The notes beneath the pieces were generated by a model, which made no database searches, had not been told where the DNA came from, and was given only the letters and a program-made list of their open reading frames with translations. Positions 36,588-45,672 of a DNA stretch of 64,000 nucleotides are shown here, piece after piece. Origin of the DNA: Marinomonas sp. KMM3893 (lineage in GTDB: Bacteria > Pseudomonadota > Gammaproteobacteria > Pseudomonadales > Marinomonadaceae); assembly GCF_004352855.1 (NCBI RefSeq), contig NZ_SJSC01000002.1, positions 310,001 through 374,000 of the forward strand, written 5' to 3'. A program made the position numbers and the translations under genes. Numbering within the stretch: the first letter of the stretch is position 1; the number at the start of each line of letters is the position of its first letter.

Positions 36588-36615
36588 AAGAAAACGCCCA
36601 GCAGGGCGTTTTCTT
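36588..36615. terminator. dpp operon terminator
   Basis: AAGAAAACGCCC-AGCA-GGGCGTTTTCTT, perfect 12-nt arms, 22 nt after dppF and also usable by the converging DUF1456 gene. Confidence 0.85.
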
Positions 36616-36632
36616 TGCCTAAAACAACAGGA

Positions 36633-37103
36633 TTAAACGTCTGTTTTAGGACGGAATTTTAGCTGTAATCCCATGATGAAGTTACGCAAGATCTGGTCTT
36701 TGCATTCACGGTAATGCTTGTTGTCTGGCTTACGGAAGAAGGCACTTAGCTCGTGCTTGCTCATGTTGAACTCAGCCAATTGCATGATTTCAAGAATATC
36801 TTCCGCTTTCAGATTAAGCGCAATGCGCAGCTTCATAAAGATAAGATTATTATTTAGGCGTTTCTCTGGCGCAGGCTGTTCACCTTCGCGCTTGCCACGA
36901 CGCACATTGATAAAGCCATTTAGAAAAGCGGCCATGTCTATATCGACCATAGAGGTGTAACCCTCTTCCTCTTCTTTTTTCATCCACGCGATGATTTGAT
37001 CACGATTAACCGTTTGATCAGCGGCAGCAAAGATCTCTTTTACATAAGAATCTTTCAAGTCAAAGGTGTAGCGAAGGCGGCGTAAAATATCGTTATTGGT
37101 CAA
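36633..37103 (-). CDS. DUF1456 family protein (YehS-like)
   Basis: A 156-residue, mostly helical protein made of two tandem copies of a domain of about 70 residues: MTNNDILRRLRYTFDLKDSYVKEIF and, after a linker, LNNNLIFMKLRIALNLKAEDILEI. This is the duplicated DUF1456 arrangement of E. coli YehS. The function is not established. The start is a TTG with AGGA six bases upstream, and the encoded TNNDILRRLRY opening is the normal family N-terminus. Confidence 0.9.
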   Translation of the reverse strand: MTNNDILRRLRYTFDLKDSYVKEIFAAADQTVNRDQIIAWMKKEEEEGYTSMVDIDMAAFLNGFINVRRGKREGEQPAPEKRLNNNLIFMKLRIALNLKAEDILEIMQLAEFNMSKHELSAFFRKPDNKHYRECKDQILRNFIMGLQLKFRPKTDV

Positions 37104-37262
37104 AGTAGAGTCCTAGTGTTAGGTGTCCAGTACAGTCAGGGTGAATCACTGGCGATTCAAAGAGCGACTTTAACAGATTTTAGCGTCACTTTTATCAAAT
37201 ATATAAAGATATTTGCCTAACACGGCGCGTTTTCATCCAGCGTGAGTAGCGTGATATCGCGT

Positions 37263-37295
37263 AAAAAAACCTAACACACTGAGTCTGTTAGGTTT
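37263..37295 (-). terminator. Terminator of the ugd operon
   Basis: AAACCTAACA ... TGTTAGGTTT, 10-nt arms. On the minus strand a run of seven T follows, so it ends the ugd/epimerase transcript. Confidence 0.8.
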
Positions 37296-37340
37296 CTGTT
37301 TTTCTTAAGGCATTGTTTCTCTCGCGATGGCGCTGCGAAT

Positions 37341-38522
37341 TTAGTCTTTACCGAATAAATCTCGGGTATAAACCTTATCCGCTACGTCGCTCAGCTCGTC
37401 GGTCATGCGGTTACTCATGATGACATCCGCCGCAACTTTAAACTCAGCAAGATCACGATAGACTGTTGAGTGGAAGAAGTTGTCTTCTTCTAATTCTGGT
37501 TCAAAAACAATGACTTCAATACCTTTGGCTTTCAAACGTTTCATGACGCCTTGAATCGCCGATGCGCGGAAGTTGTCTGAACCTGTTTTCATCACTAAGC
37601 GATACACGCCCACGACGCTAGGATTGCGTTTGATGATGGCATCGGCAATAAAGTCTTTACGTGTGGTGTTAGAGTCCACAATGGCACGGATCAGGTTGTT
37701 CGGCACATTGTCGTAATTGGCCAGCAGCTGCTTGGTGTCTTTTGGTAGGCAGTAGCCGCCGTAACCAAAAGAAGGGTTGTTGTAGTGCGCGCCAATACGA
37801 GGGTCTAGGCCGACGCCTTCGATCACTTGCTTAGAGCTGAGGCCAAAGGCTTCACAGTAAGAATCAAGCTCGTTGAAGTAGGCCACACGCATGGCCAAAT
37901 AGGTATTAGAGAAAAGCTTAACGGCTTCGGCTTCGGTGGCGTCGGTAAACAAGGTGGGAACCTCTTGTTTGATCGCGCCTTCTTGCAACAAAGCAGCGAA
38001 CACTTTCGCGCGCTCGGAGTCTTCTCCAACGATAATACGAGACGGGTGAAGGTTGTCGTAAAGGGCTTTGCCTTCACGCAAAAACTCAGGCGAGAACAGA
38101 ATATTATCTGTACCAAATTTGGCTTTTACTTCCGCTGTGTAGCCGACAGGGATAGTCGACTTGATGACCATAACCGCGTTTGGGTTGACCGCCAACACAT
38201 CCGCAATAACGCTTTCTACCGAGCTGGTATTGAAGTAATTGGTTTCAGGGTCATAGTCTGTTGGCGTGGCAATTACTACGAAATCTGCGTTCTGATAAGC
38301 CTGTGTTTTGTCTTCGGTGGCGACAAAATCGAGCGTCTTAGTGGCAAGGAAATCTTCGATTTCTGCATCGCTAATAGGCGATTGTCCTTGGTTTAGCATG
38401 GACACACGCTCTGCGACGATATCAACCGCTGTGACTTTATGGTTCTGGGCCAGCAACATGGAGATAGACAGGCCAACATAGCCTGTTCCCGCAACGGCAA
38501 TCTGGTATTTTTTAGTCGTCAA
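37341..38522 (-). CDS. ugd: UDP-glucose 6-dehydrogenase
   Basis: A 393-residue enzyme of the short bacterial Ugd type. The NAD site [17 protein letters not shown] is at the N-terminus, then [17 protein letters not shown], and the catalytic-cysteine motif [14 protein letters not shown] (Cys about 256). It oxidises UDP-glucose to UDP-glucuronate with two NAD. The TTG start with AGGAAG upstream keeps the Rossmann motif complete. It lies downstream of the epimerase that uses its product; together they supply sugars for capsule, exopolysaccharide or LPS. Confidence 0.95.
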   Translation of the reverse strand: MTTKKYQIAVAGTGYVGLSISMLLAQNHKVTAVDIVAERVSMLNQGQSPISDAEIEDFLATKTLDFVATEDKTQAYQNADFVVIATPTDYDPETNYFNTSSVESVIADVLAVNPNAVMVIKSTIPVGYTAEVKAKFGTDNILFSPEFLREGKALYDNLHPSRIIVGEDSERAKVFAALLQEGAIKQEVPTLFTDATEAEAVKLFSNTYLAMRVAYFNELDSYCEAFGLSSKQVIEGVGLDPRIGAHYNNPSFGYGGYCLPKDTKQLLANYDNVPNNLIRAIVDSNTTRKDFIADAIIKRNPSVVGVYRLVMKTGSDNFRASAIQGVMKRLKAKGIEVIVFEPELEEDNFFHSTVYRDLAEFKVAADVIMSNRMTDELSDVADKVYTRDLFGKD

Positions 38523-38548
38523 AATATCTTCCTACGTTATCAGTATAA

Positions 38549-39565
38549 TTAGTGGGTTGAGCCATAAAAGTCACGGTACCAGTCGACAAAATTCTGCATG
38601 CCGTCTTCGATACTGGTGGCTGGCTTAAAGCCGGTACTTTCTATTAGTTCATCAATGTCGGCAAACGTCAGTGGCACATCGCCCGCTTGCATTGGCAAAT
38701 GGTTTTCTTGGGCTTTCTTGCCACAGGCGCTTTCAATGGCGTCAATAAAACGTCGTAATTCAATTGGCTGATTGTTGCCAATATTAAATACTTTATAAGG
38801 CGCGGTCGCTGCGGTAATTTCGCTTTCCATCTTCGTTGGTATGGTAGCTATAACGCGCACAATGCCTTCAACAATGTCGTCAATATAGGTGAAGTCACGC
38901 TTCATCTGACCATGGTTATAAACGTCGATTGGCTGGTCTTCGAAAATCGCTTTGACAAATTTATAGGCCGCCATATCTGGGCGACCCCAAGGACCGTACA
39001 CGGTAAAAAAGCGTAGGCCGGTCGTTGGAATGTCATAAAGATGGCTGTAAGAATGCGCCATGAGTTCGTTCGATTTTTTGGTGGCCGCGTACAGACTAAT
39101 AGGATAGTCGACTCTGTCTTCTGTGCTAAACGGTTGCTTTTTATTCATCCCATACACAGAGCTAGAAGACGCATACACAAGGTGCTTCACCTTGGTTTGG
39201 CGACAGCCTTCTAGAATATTCGCAAAGCCCACTAGGTTAGAATCAATATAGGCTTGCGGATTTTCAATCGAGTAACGTACCCCGGCTTGGGCGGCTAAAT
39301 TTACCACCACATCGAACTGTTCGTCCTCGAAGAGGGTCGCCATGGCGTCACGATCTGCTAAATCCATTTTAATAAAACGAAAGCGGTCTTGTGCTTGGTG
39401 AGAGTCTTTGAAACGAGCGAGGTCATCAAGGCGTGCGATTTTTAACGCCGGGTCGTAATAATCGTTGAGATTATCGATGCCCACAACGTCATCACCTCGA
39501 GCAAGGAGTGGTTTAATTAAACCGTGTCCAATGAACCCAGCGGCTCCGGTTACTAATACTTTCAC
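38549..39565 (-). CDS. UDP-glucuronate 4-epimerase (SDR family)
   Basis: A 338-residue extended short-chain dehydrogenase. The NAD motif is GAAGFIGHGL, followed by the active-site ASSSSVYG and YAATKKSNE (catalytic Tyr and Lys), then RFFTVYGPWGRPDMA, which marks the UDP-glucuronate epimerase group over GalE. It interconverts UDP-glucuronate and UDP-galacturonate. The start codon is GTG. It is first in the two-gene operon with ugd, 26 nt apart. No glycosyltransferases are adjacent. Confidence 0.92.
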   Translation of the reverse strand: MKVLVTGAAGFIGHGLIKPLLARGDDVVGIDNLNDYYDPALKIARLDDLARFKDSHQAQDRFRFIKMDLADRDAMATLFEDEQFDVVVNLAAQAGVRYSIENPQAYIDSNLVGFANILEGCRQTKVKHLVYASSSSVYGMNKKQPFSTEDRVDYPISLYAATKKSNELMAHSYSHLYDIPTTGLRFFTVYGPWGRPDMAAYKFVKAIFEDQPIDVYNHGQMKRDFTYIDDIVEGIVRVIATIPTKMESEITAATAPYKVFNIGNNQPIELRRFIDAIESACGKKAQENHLPMQAGDVPLTFADIDELIESTGFKPATSIEDGMQNFVDWYRDFYGSTH

Positions 39566-39784
39566 ATCGTCTCTCTTAATCTAAAGATAGGGTATCGCCA
39601 TAGTATAAAGAATAGTGCCGTGAAAAAAGATGAAAAAAAGGCACAAAGCTTAGAATATCTGCATTTTATCGCCATTTGATAACGAGTGTTGACGCAAATA
39701 AGAGCGAATAAAACAGCACCAAGAAAGCGAGGTGCTGTGATTGGAATGGGGAGGCCGAGCCAAATTAAATTAACGACGACACGT

Positions 39785-40834
39785 TTAGGTATTAGAAACG
39801 TGTCTAAGAATCTCTAAAAATGCGTTAACCGAATCATTGGACGCCGATTCATGCATGGTGTGATAGCCGGTGGTGGGAATCTGAATGGTGGTGCCATCAA
39901 CCAAGCCATTAGACGCCGCAATGATGCGACCTAATTCTGTACTGCCGATTGATGAAGGCGGTAAACCATTGGCCTCTCGCTTTTTATTTTCAGCTTCTGC
40001 ATAGCGATTTTTGAAGAGGTAACTTATGCCACTTTTCACACAGAGCGCTTCAATAAGCTGAGTCGTTTCTGGGTTAAACGTGGCGTTGGCGTCTTTTTCC
40101 CGTAGCACGATTTGCTGCTCATTGGCGGAGGCAACGCTAGGAAAAGGGCTGGTGTCGATAACAAATAAGCGGTTGGTAGAGCCGCCAAAACGACGGAACC
40201 ACTCTAATAAATAACGCCAGCTTTTGCCGGACTCTTCTTGTGCGGTAAAAAACGCCGTACCTTTAAAGCCAAGGCTAAACAAATGCACCAACGCAGCCGC
40301 CGAGATAACGTTATCCAATTGGCCTGCAAGGCGGTCTTCCTTGATATGCAGCTTGTCTTTAAAAGCAATTGGCGTGCCTGCGACCACGCCTTCTAATCCG
40401 TCGATTTCAAAAATTAAGTTGTTGCGAAACTCGCAGATATAAGCGTGTTTGATGACGCCTTTGCCACGATAAACACCGGACCAAGGCTCATAGGCATAGA
40501 CATTTTCATGGTGGAAGCGCTCGGTGATTTTACTCATTAACTCTTCAGAAACGGAGTTGTTCAGTAGATCAGTGCGATTCGCAGAGACAAAGGCGGCGTA
40601 CTGGAATTCATTCGGCCCAGTGCAGACCAAGCCATGGCGGTCGATGTGTGCCGAGAACATAGTGCTCATTGGTTCACTGCCTTGGGCAACCAATAACCCT
40701 TCATACCAGGTGACCTTGGCGCCACGCTCTTCTAACTCACGCTGCAATACGCGGAAAAAAGAATGTTCTGCGCCAACCACGCTAGGCTGTCGAATCAATA
40801 ACTTGAGCACATCAATAAAATCATCACTTAACAT
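39785..40834 (-). CDS. M42/M28-like zinc aminopeptidase
   Basis: A 349-residue metallopeptidase of the MH clan. Metal-site residues occur in the expected order: FSAHIDRHG (His, Asp), AGQLDNVISA (bridging Asp), AQEESG (catalytic and metal Glu), VIDTSPF (Asp) and a C-terminal GYHTMHES (His). This resembles M42 glutamyl/leucyl aminopeptidases and related deacylases. It is cytoplasmic, with no signal peptide. The preferred substrate is not predictable. It is monocistronic. Confidence 0.85.
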   Translation of the reverse strand: MLSDDFIDVLKLLIRQPSVVGAEHSFFRVLQRELEERGAKVTWYEGLLVAQGSEPMSTMFSAHIDRHGLVCTGPNEFQYAAFVSANRTDLLNNSVSEELMSKITERFHHENVYAYEPWSGVYRGKGVIKHAYICEFRNNLIFEIDGLEGVVAGTPIAFKDKLHIKEDRLAGQLDNVISAAALVHLFSLGFKGTAFFTAQEESGKSWRYLLEWFRRFGGSTNRLFVIDTSPFPSVASANEQQIVLREKDANATFNPETTQLIEALCVKSGISYLFKNRYAEAENKKREANGLPPSSIGSTELGRIIAASNGLVDGTTIQIPTTGYHTMHESASNDSVNAFLEILRHVSNT

Positions 40835-41126
40835 GTAAGGTTTTCTCTAGCAGTGAACCGGATGGCTGATCATAGAGTTTTTTTTATTTTTTAACAGCGA
40901 TAAATAGCGGAAAAAACAGCGCTTAGCGTATTTAAAATGACGAGATTTAACTAACACTTTTAAAATGTCTCACAAATGAATAACATACATAATATTTACA
41001 CTATTCAAGCGTATTTTTTAATTTTTAAAATGGATGAATAGTCGTGTTTTAGCGATGTTATTTCACCCATAAACATGGGCATTTTGCTCATGTTTTTATC
41101 AGAAACCGTTTGAATAGGGATAGAAA

Positions 41127-41669
41127 ATGCGTTTTAGAAATATTATCTGGTGTGCCGGCCTCGCATTAGTTGGCTGTGCTGGGCATGTAGATCAAGCACC
41201 AGAACAAAAAACAATTCGCGCGTTTTATATGAAAAAACTGACGGTTAATTTATCCGAGTCTGTTGAAGCGATTCCTGGCAGCAAACAGTTTGCTTCTGAG
41301 AGTAAACTGAGCAAAGACTTCGCCTATTCGATTCATAAACACCTAGTAGAAGAAGGCCTTTATGCTTCTAAACCGGGGCCTAATGTGGGCGAATTAGACA
41401 TTACCATTGATTATTTACGCCGTTATAAAATGGGAGGGCGAGCTCTGAGTCGTCCATTAGTCTCTCATCAGGTCGTGGTGTCTCAAGGTAATCAAACGCT
41501 TGCCAAGCTGGTGCAAAACAATTACACCCCTTTGTATGGTTATTTTAAAGCGGTTTACGTCAATATTGAGCGTGCCATTCATCAATGGGACGAAAAAGAC
41601 GAACACGTAGACGCAGACAATATCAGTGAATCTTTAGTGGAAGATTTAGAAGAGAAATTTGATCTGTAG
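41127..41669 (+). CDS. Putative lipoprotein of unknown function
   Basis: A 180-residue protein with a short signal peptide and lipobox LVGC (Cys17), so it should be lipid-anchored. The rest is a mixed alpha/beta domain with the segment ELDITIDYLRRYKMGGRALSRPL and an acidic C-terminal helix. It resembles small outer-membrane lipoproteins of the DUF4410 type in outline, but I cannot assign it firmly. It is followed by a strong bidirectional terminator. Confidence 0.8.
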   Translation: MRFRNIIWCAGLALVGCAGHVDQAPEQKTIRAFYMKKLTVNLSESVEAIPGSKQFASESKLSKDFAYSIHKHLVEEGLYASKPGPNVGELDITIDYLRRYKMGGRALSRPLVSHQVVVSQGNQTLAKLVQNNYTPLYGYFKAVYVNIERAIHQWDEKDEHVDADNISESLVEDLEEKFDL

Positions 41670-41704
41670 TTTTCTCGTCACGTTTGGCTGACTCTCTAAT
41701 GAAT

Positions 41705-41744
41705 AAAAAGGCGTGATTCTTAAACCAAGAATCACGCCTTTTTT
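41705..41744. terminator. Bidirectional terminator
   Basis: AAAAAGGCGTGATTCTT ... AAGAATCACGCCTTTTTT, perfect 17-nt arms with a 5-nt loop. It ends the lipoprotein gene on the plus strand and the glycerol-transporter operon on the minus strand. Confidence 0.92.
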
Positions 41745-41798
41745 GATGCCAAAACAATGCTAAACAGCAGAGAAAGTTACTCTCCTAGAAGAGTAAAC

Positions 41799-43541
41799 TT
41801 ATTTTTTCTGCCACGATTTAAGCAACTCGTCATAAGCCACGGTCACCCCTTGAGGTTTCTCGTTAGCCAATTTGGCTTTGGGTGCGCCAGGTTGCGCTAA
41901 CCAGTAAGCTTCATCACGTGGTTTGTTGAGCTTAGGGCCACAGTTAGGCTGTACTTTAGCGCGTTCTAAACGTCCCATTACCTTATCTTGAGCCGCCGCA
42001 AGGCCGTTCAACGCTTCTTGAGGTGTTGCTTCACCGCTGGCCGCTTGTGAAACGTATTGCCACCAAAGCTGAGCCAGTTTTGGGTAATCTGGTACGTTAG
42101 TACCGGTAGGGCTCCACTCGGTACGTGCTGGGCTACGATAGAACTCAACCAAACCACCTAGGTTTGGCGCCGCGTCCGTCATCGCTTGAGAGTTGATGTC
42201 GGATTCACGAATCGGCGTTAAGCCGACCAAGGTTTTTTTCAAAGACACCGTTTTAGACGTGGTGAACTGAGCATACAACCAAGCCGCTAGACGACGTTTT
42301 TCAGGCGTGGATTTCATAAAGGTCCAAGAGCCAACGTCTTGATAACCTTTTTTCATACCTTGCTCCCAGTATGGCCCAACAGGAGACGGTGCCATGCGCC
42401 ATTTTGGCGTGCCGTCTTCATTCACCACAGGCAGACCTTTTTTGGTCATGTCTGCGGTAAAGGCGGTGTACCAGAAAATTTGCTGAGCAACGTTACCTTG
42501 AGCCGGTACCGGACCAGATTCAGAGAAGGTCATACCTTGTGCTTCTGGTGGCGCGTAGCTACTCAACCAATCAACGTATTTCTGAGTGGCATAAACGGCC
42601 GCTGGACCATTTGTTGCTCCACCACGAGACACACTCGAACCGACCGGATGACAATTTTCGACACGGATACCCCATTCGTCTACCGGTAAGCCATTTGGCA
42701 AGCCTTTGTCGCCAGCACCGGCCATAGAGAACCAAGCATCAGTGAAACGCCAGCCAAGAGAAGGGTCTTTTTTACCGTAATCCATGTGGCCGTAAACGCG
42801 TTTGCCATCCAGGTTTTTCACTTTATCGGTGAAGAACTCAGCGATGTCTTGATAAGCAGACCAGTTTACTGGTACGCCTAGGTCGTAGCCGTAAATGGAT
42901 TTAAATTTTGCTTTTAGATCCGGGCGCGCAAACCAATCGGCGCGGAACCAATAAAGGTTGGCGAATTGTTGGTCAGGAAGTTGATACAATTTACCGTCTG
43001 GTCCAGTGGTAAAGGACAGGCCGATAAAGTCATCTAGATCCAAGGTTGGCGAGGTATAATCTTTGCCATCGCCCGCCATCATGTCGGAAATTGGCACCAC
43101 TTTACCATAGCGGAAGTGGGTACCGATCAGATCGGAGTCATTGATGTAGGCGTCATAAATATTACGGCCTGACTGCATTTGAGTTTGCAGTTTTTCAATC
43201 ACATCCCCTTCTTGAATCAAGTCATGGTGCAGATTAATACCAGTGATTTCAGTAAAGGCTTTGGCCAATACTTGGGACTCGTATTTGTGCGTGGTGAGTG
43301 TTTCTGACGCAACGTTTATGTCCATGCCTCGGAAGCTTTTTGCGGCTTCAGTAAACCAGTGCATTTCCTCAAGCTGTTGCTGTTTGCTTAGCGTCGAGAC
43401 AGTAAACTCGTTGTCTACCCATTTTTCTGCGGCATCTGAGTATTGATCAGCCCACAGTGAAGCAGAATGAAGCATCACCGCGATGGGTAAGGCTGCCAGT
43501 GCAATTTTTTTCTTATTGTAGTGCATGATGTACCTCAACAT
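41799..43541 (-). CDS. glpV: Glycerol ABC transporter substrate-binding protein
   Basis: A 580-residue periplasmic protein. The signal peptide ends near LWA-DQYSD. It has a large family-1 sugar-binding fold (NDSDLIGTHFRYGKVVPISDM, LPDQQFANLYWFRADWF, GSWTFMKSTPEKRRLAAWLYAQ). Its unusual length and its place after a DUF2160 gene match GlpV of the rhizobial glpSTPQUV glycerol importer. The gene order here on the minus strand is exactly S-T-P-Q-U-V. It is last in the operon, 53 nt after glpU. Assignment of glycerol as substrate rests on this synteny and family likeness. Confidence 0.88.
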   Translation of the reverse strand: MLRYIMHYNKKKIALAALPIAVMLHSASLWADQYSDAAEKWVDNEFTVSTLSKQQQLEEMHWFTEAAKSFRGMDINVASETLTTHKYESQVLAKAFTEITGINLHHDLIQEGDVIEKLQTQMQSGRNIYDAYINDSDLIGTHFRYGKVVPISDMMAGDGKDYTSPTLDLDDFIGLSFTTGPDGKLYQLPDQQFANLYWFRADWFARPDLKAKFKSIYGYDLGVPVNWSAYQDIAEFFTDKVKNLDGKRVYGHMDYGKKDPSLGWRFTDAWFSMAGAGDKGLPNGLPVDEWGIRVENCHPVGSSVSRGGATNGPAAVYATQKYVDWLSSYAPPEAQGMTFSESGPVPAQGNVAQQIFWYTAFTADMTKKGLPVVNEDGTPKWRMAPSPVGPYWEQGMKKGYQDVGSWTFMKSTPEKRRLAAWLYAQFTTSKTVSLKKTLVGLTPIRESDINSQAMTDAAPNLGGLVEFYRSPARTEWSPTGTNVPDYPKLAQLWWQYVSQAASGEATPQEALNGLAAAQDKVMGRLERAKVQPNCGPKLNKPRDEAYWLAQPGAPKAKLANEKPQGVTVAYDELLKSWQKK

Positions 43542-43594
43542 AGTTTAATTTTCTGGTGGCGTCCGTGCCGAATAGTCCTGGTCGTACTGGTGGT

Positions 43595-43867
43595 TTAGCC
43601 CCAACGCATTAGGATGATCATCCAAATAGCGCAAAGGACGGTTGCCACCGCAAGGTTTGCATCCGTTAACGCAACGAACACGAGATGAATAAAGGCGCTG
43701 CTCAGCAGGCCAATAAACAAACGATCGCCTCGTGTGGTGTCGAGCGGTAAAAAGCCTCGACGCTCCACACAAGGGGAAGCGATTTGCCACGCGGTCATCC
43801 CCACTAGGATGACCCCAATGCCAATAAAAAAGAGCGCGGTTGGTAGTGTCCAAGACATCCAAGCCAT
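43595..43867 (-). CDS. glpU: DUF2160 small membrane protein, GlpU
   Basis: A 90-residue protein with two or three hydrophobic helices (about 9-27, 49-67 and 71-88) and the central ERRGFLPLDTTRGDRLFIGLL loop characteristic of DUF2160. In rhizobia the family member GlpU is encoded with the glycerol ABC transporter. Its precise role is not settled. It lies 11 nt after glpQ and before glpV. Confidence 0.9.
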   Translation of the reverse strand: MAWMSWTLPTALFFIGIGVILVGMTAWQIASPCVERRGFLPLDTTRGDRLFIGLLSSAFIHLVFVALTDANLAVATVLCAIWMIILMRWG

Positions 43868-43878
43868 AATAATTCTCC

Positions 43879-44793
43879 TTACACTCGACCAAGGGCAAAG
43901 CCCTTCGCCACATGGTTACGAACAAAGTAAATGACCAACATGCCAGGAATAATAGTGAGCACACCGGCGGCGGCGAGCAGCCCCCAGTCCATCCCCGAGG
44001 CGGAGACTGTTCGGGTCATGATGGCAGCGATCGGTTTGGCCTCGACCGAGGTTAAGGTGCGCGCCAATAGCAATTCGACCCAAGAAAACATAAAACAGAA
44101 AAACGCAGTAACCCCTATGCCTGAACGTATTAAAGGAATAAAAATACGCACAAAGAACTTCGGAAAGGTGTAGCCATCAATATAGGCGGTTTCGTCTATT
44201 TCGCGAGGAACGCCACTCATAAAGCCTTCTAAAATCCAGACCGCCAATGGCACGTTAAACAAACAGTGAGCCAAGGCCACCGCAATGTGAGTATCAAATA
44301 ACCCCACAGAGGAATAGAGCTGGAAGAAAGGCAATAAGAACACCGCAGGTGGCGCCATACGGTTCGACAATAACCAGAAGAACATGTGCTTATCACCAAC
44401 AAAGCGATAACGGCTGAAGGCGTAGGCGGCTGGTAAGGCGACCAACAAGCTGATGACCATGTTCATCACCACGTACAAAGTGGAATTGATGTACCCCATG
44501 TACCAAGTGGGATCACCAAAGATCTTCGCGTAGTTATCCAAGGTGAAATGCTCAGGGAAGAAAGACAAGCCACTGAGGATCTCGGTATTGGTTTTAAAGG
44601 ACATGTTGATTAGCCAATAAATAGGTAATAACAACAGGACTAAATAAATCACCATGCCTAGGCGGCTACGGCGCGTCGCATTGCGGGCTTTACGCTCCGC
44701 ACGGCTGTAAACCGGCGCTTGAACCGTCTCGGCGGTGCCGTACGTTTTTGCCGCGGACGATTTGTTGGTGTGTGTCGTAGATGATTGCGTCAT
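43879..44793 (-). CDS. glpQ: Glycerol ABC transporter permease GlpQ (MalG-like)
   Basis: A 304-residue permease with a polar N-terminal extension of about 48 residues, six helices, and the coupling motif IDGYTFPKFFVRIFIPLIRSGIGVTAFFCF. The PREIDETAYIDG segment is the EAA loop that contacts the ATPases. AGGAG precedes the ATG. It is the MalG-type half of the membrane channel, with GlpP encoded 9 nt upstream. Confidence 0.9.
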   Translation of the reverse strand: MTQSSTTHTNKSSAAKTYGTAETVQAPVYSRAERKARNATRRSRLGMVIYLVLLLLPIYWLINMSFKTNTEILSGLSFFPEHFTLDNYAKIFGDPTWYMGYINSTLYVVMNMVISLLVALPAAYAFSRYRFVGDKHMFFWLLSNRMAPPAVFLLPFFQLYSSVGLFDTHIAVALAHCLFNVPLAVWILEGFMSGVPREIDETAYIDGYTFPKFFVRIFIPLIRSGIGVTAFFCFMFSWVELLLARTLTSVEAKPIAAIMTRTVSASGMDWGLLAAAGVLTIIPGMLVIYFVRNHVAKGFALGRV

Positions 44794-44802
44794 GATCCGC
44801 TC

Positions 44803-45672
44803 CTACTTGTCTTTTTGCATGTTCATGATGGTGGTGTAGAACACCCAACACACCAACAAGATGATAAGGAAATACACCAAAGAGAACGCCGCCGCAGGAC
44901 CTAGGTCAAATTGGCCGATGGCTTGCTGTACTAAGGCTTGGCTTAAGAAGGTCGTCGAGCTACCTGGGCCGCCACCAGTGAGTACAAACGGTTCGGTGTA
45001 GATCATAAAAGAGTCCATAAAGCGCAATAACACACCAATAATCAGTACGTTGGTGAGCTTCGGCAGTTGGATATAACGGAACACTGCCCAGCGTGACGCT
45101 TGATCGATGCGCGCCGCTTGATAATAGACTTCAGGGATCGCCCGTAAACCGGAATAGCACAACAAGGCGACCAGTGGTGTCCAATGCCAAACGTCCATTA
45201 AAACCACGGTAGACCAGGCATCAACTGGGTCTGATGCGTAGTTATAGTCAACGCCGATAGCGCCCATGAAAGCACCGAACAAACCTATGTCTTCGCGTCC
45301 AAAAATTTGCCAAATAGTACCGACCACGTTCCAAGGAATCAGCAGAGGGATCGCCACTAAGATTAAGCACAAAGAGGCGCTTTTTCCTTTGGTTGGCATC
45401 ATCAATGCGACACCGATTCCGAGTGGAATTTCGATCAGCAAAATAGTGAAAGAGAACAAGAACTGGCGGATCAAGGCATCGTGCAGACGACTGTCTAGCA
45501 TCACTTGCTTGAACCATTCTGCGCCCACAAAATAGCTGGTGTTTTGGTCAAAAATATCTTGTACCGAATAATTCACCACCGTCATCAAAGGGATGATGGC
45601 GGAAAAGGCCACAATGATAAAAACCGGTAAAACAAGGAACCACGCCTTGTTGTTTTCGACTTTAGTTTGCAT
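44803..45672 (-). CDS. glpP: Glycerol ABC transporter permease GlpP (MalF-like)
   Basis: A 289-residue six-helix permease. It begins with NNKAWFLVLPVFIIVAFSAIIPLMTVVNYSVQD and carries the EAA loop EVYYQAARIDQASRWAVFRYIQLPKLTNVLI and a TEPFVLTGGGPGSST periplasmic motif typical of carbohydrate permeases. Its start overlaps the end of glpT by 11 nt, implying coupled translation. Confidence 0.9.
   Translation of the reverse strand: MQTKVENNKAWFLVLPVFIIVAFSAIIPLMTVVNYSVQDIFDQNTSYFVGAEWFKQVMLDSRLHDALIRQFLFSFTILLIEIPLGIGVALMMPTKGKSASLCLILVAIPLLIPWNVVGTIWQIFGREDIGLFGAFMGAIGVDYNYASDPVDAWSTVVLMDVWHWTPLVALLCYSGLRAIPEVYYQAARIDQASRWAVFRYIQLPKLTNVLIIGVLLRFMDSFMIYTEPFVLTGGGPGSSTTFLSQALVQQAIGQFDLGPAAAFSLVYFLIILLVCWVFYTTIMNMQKDK

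Noticed and set aside
36588..36615. Considered as a repeat or attachment site near dppF
   Set aside because: Simple intrinsic terminator with perfect arms; no second copy was seen nearby.
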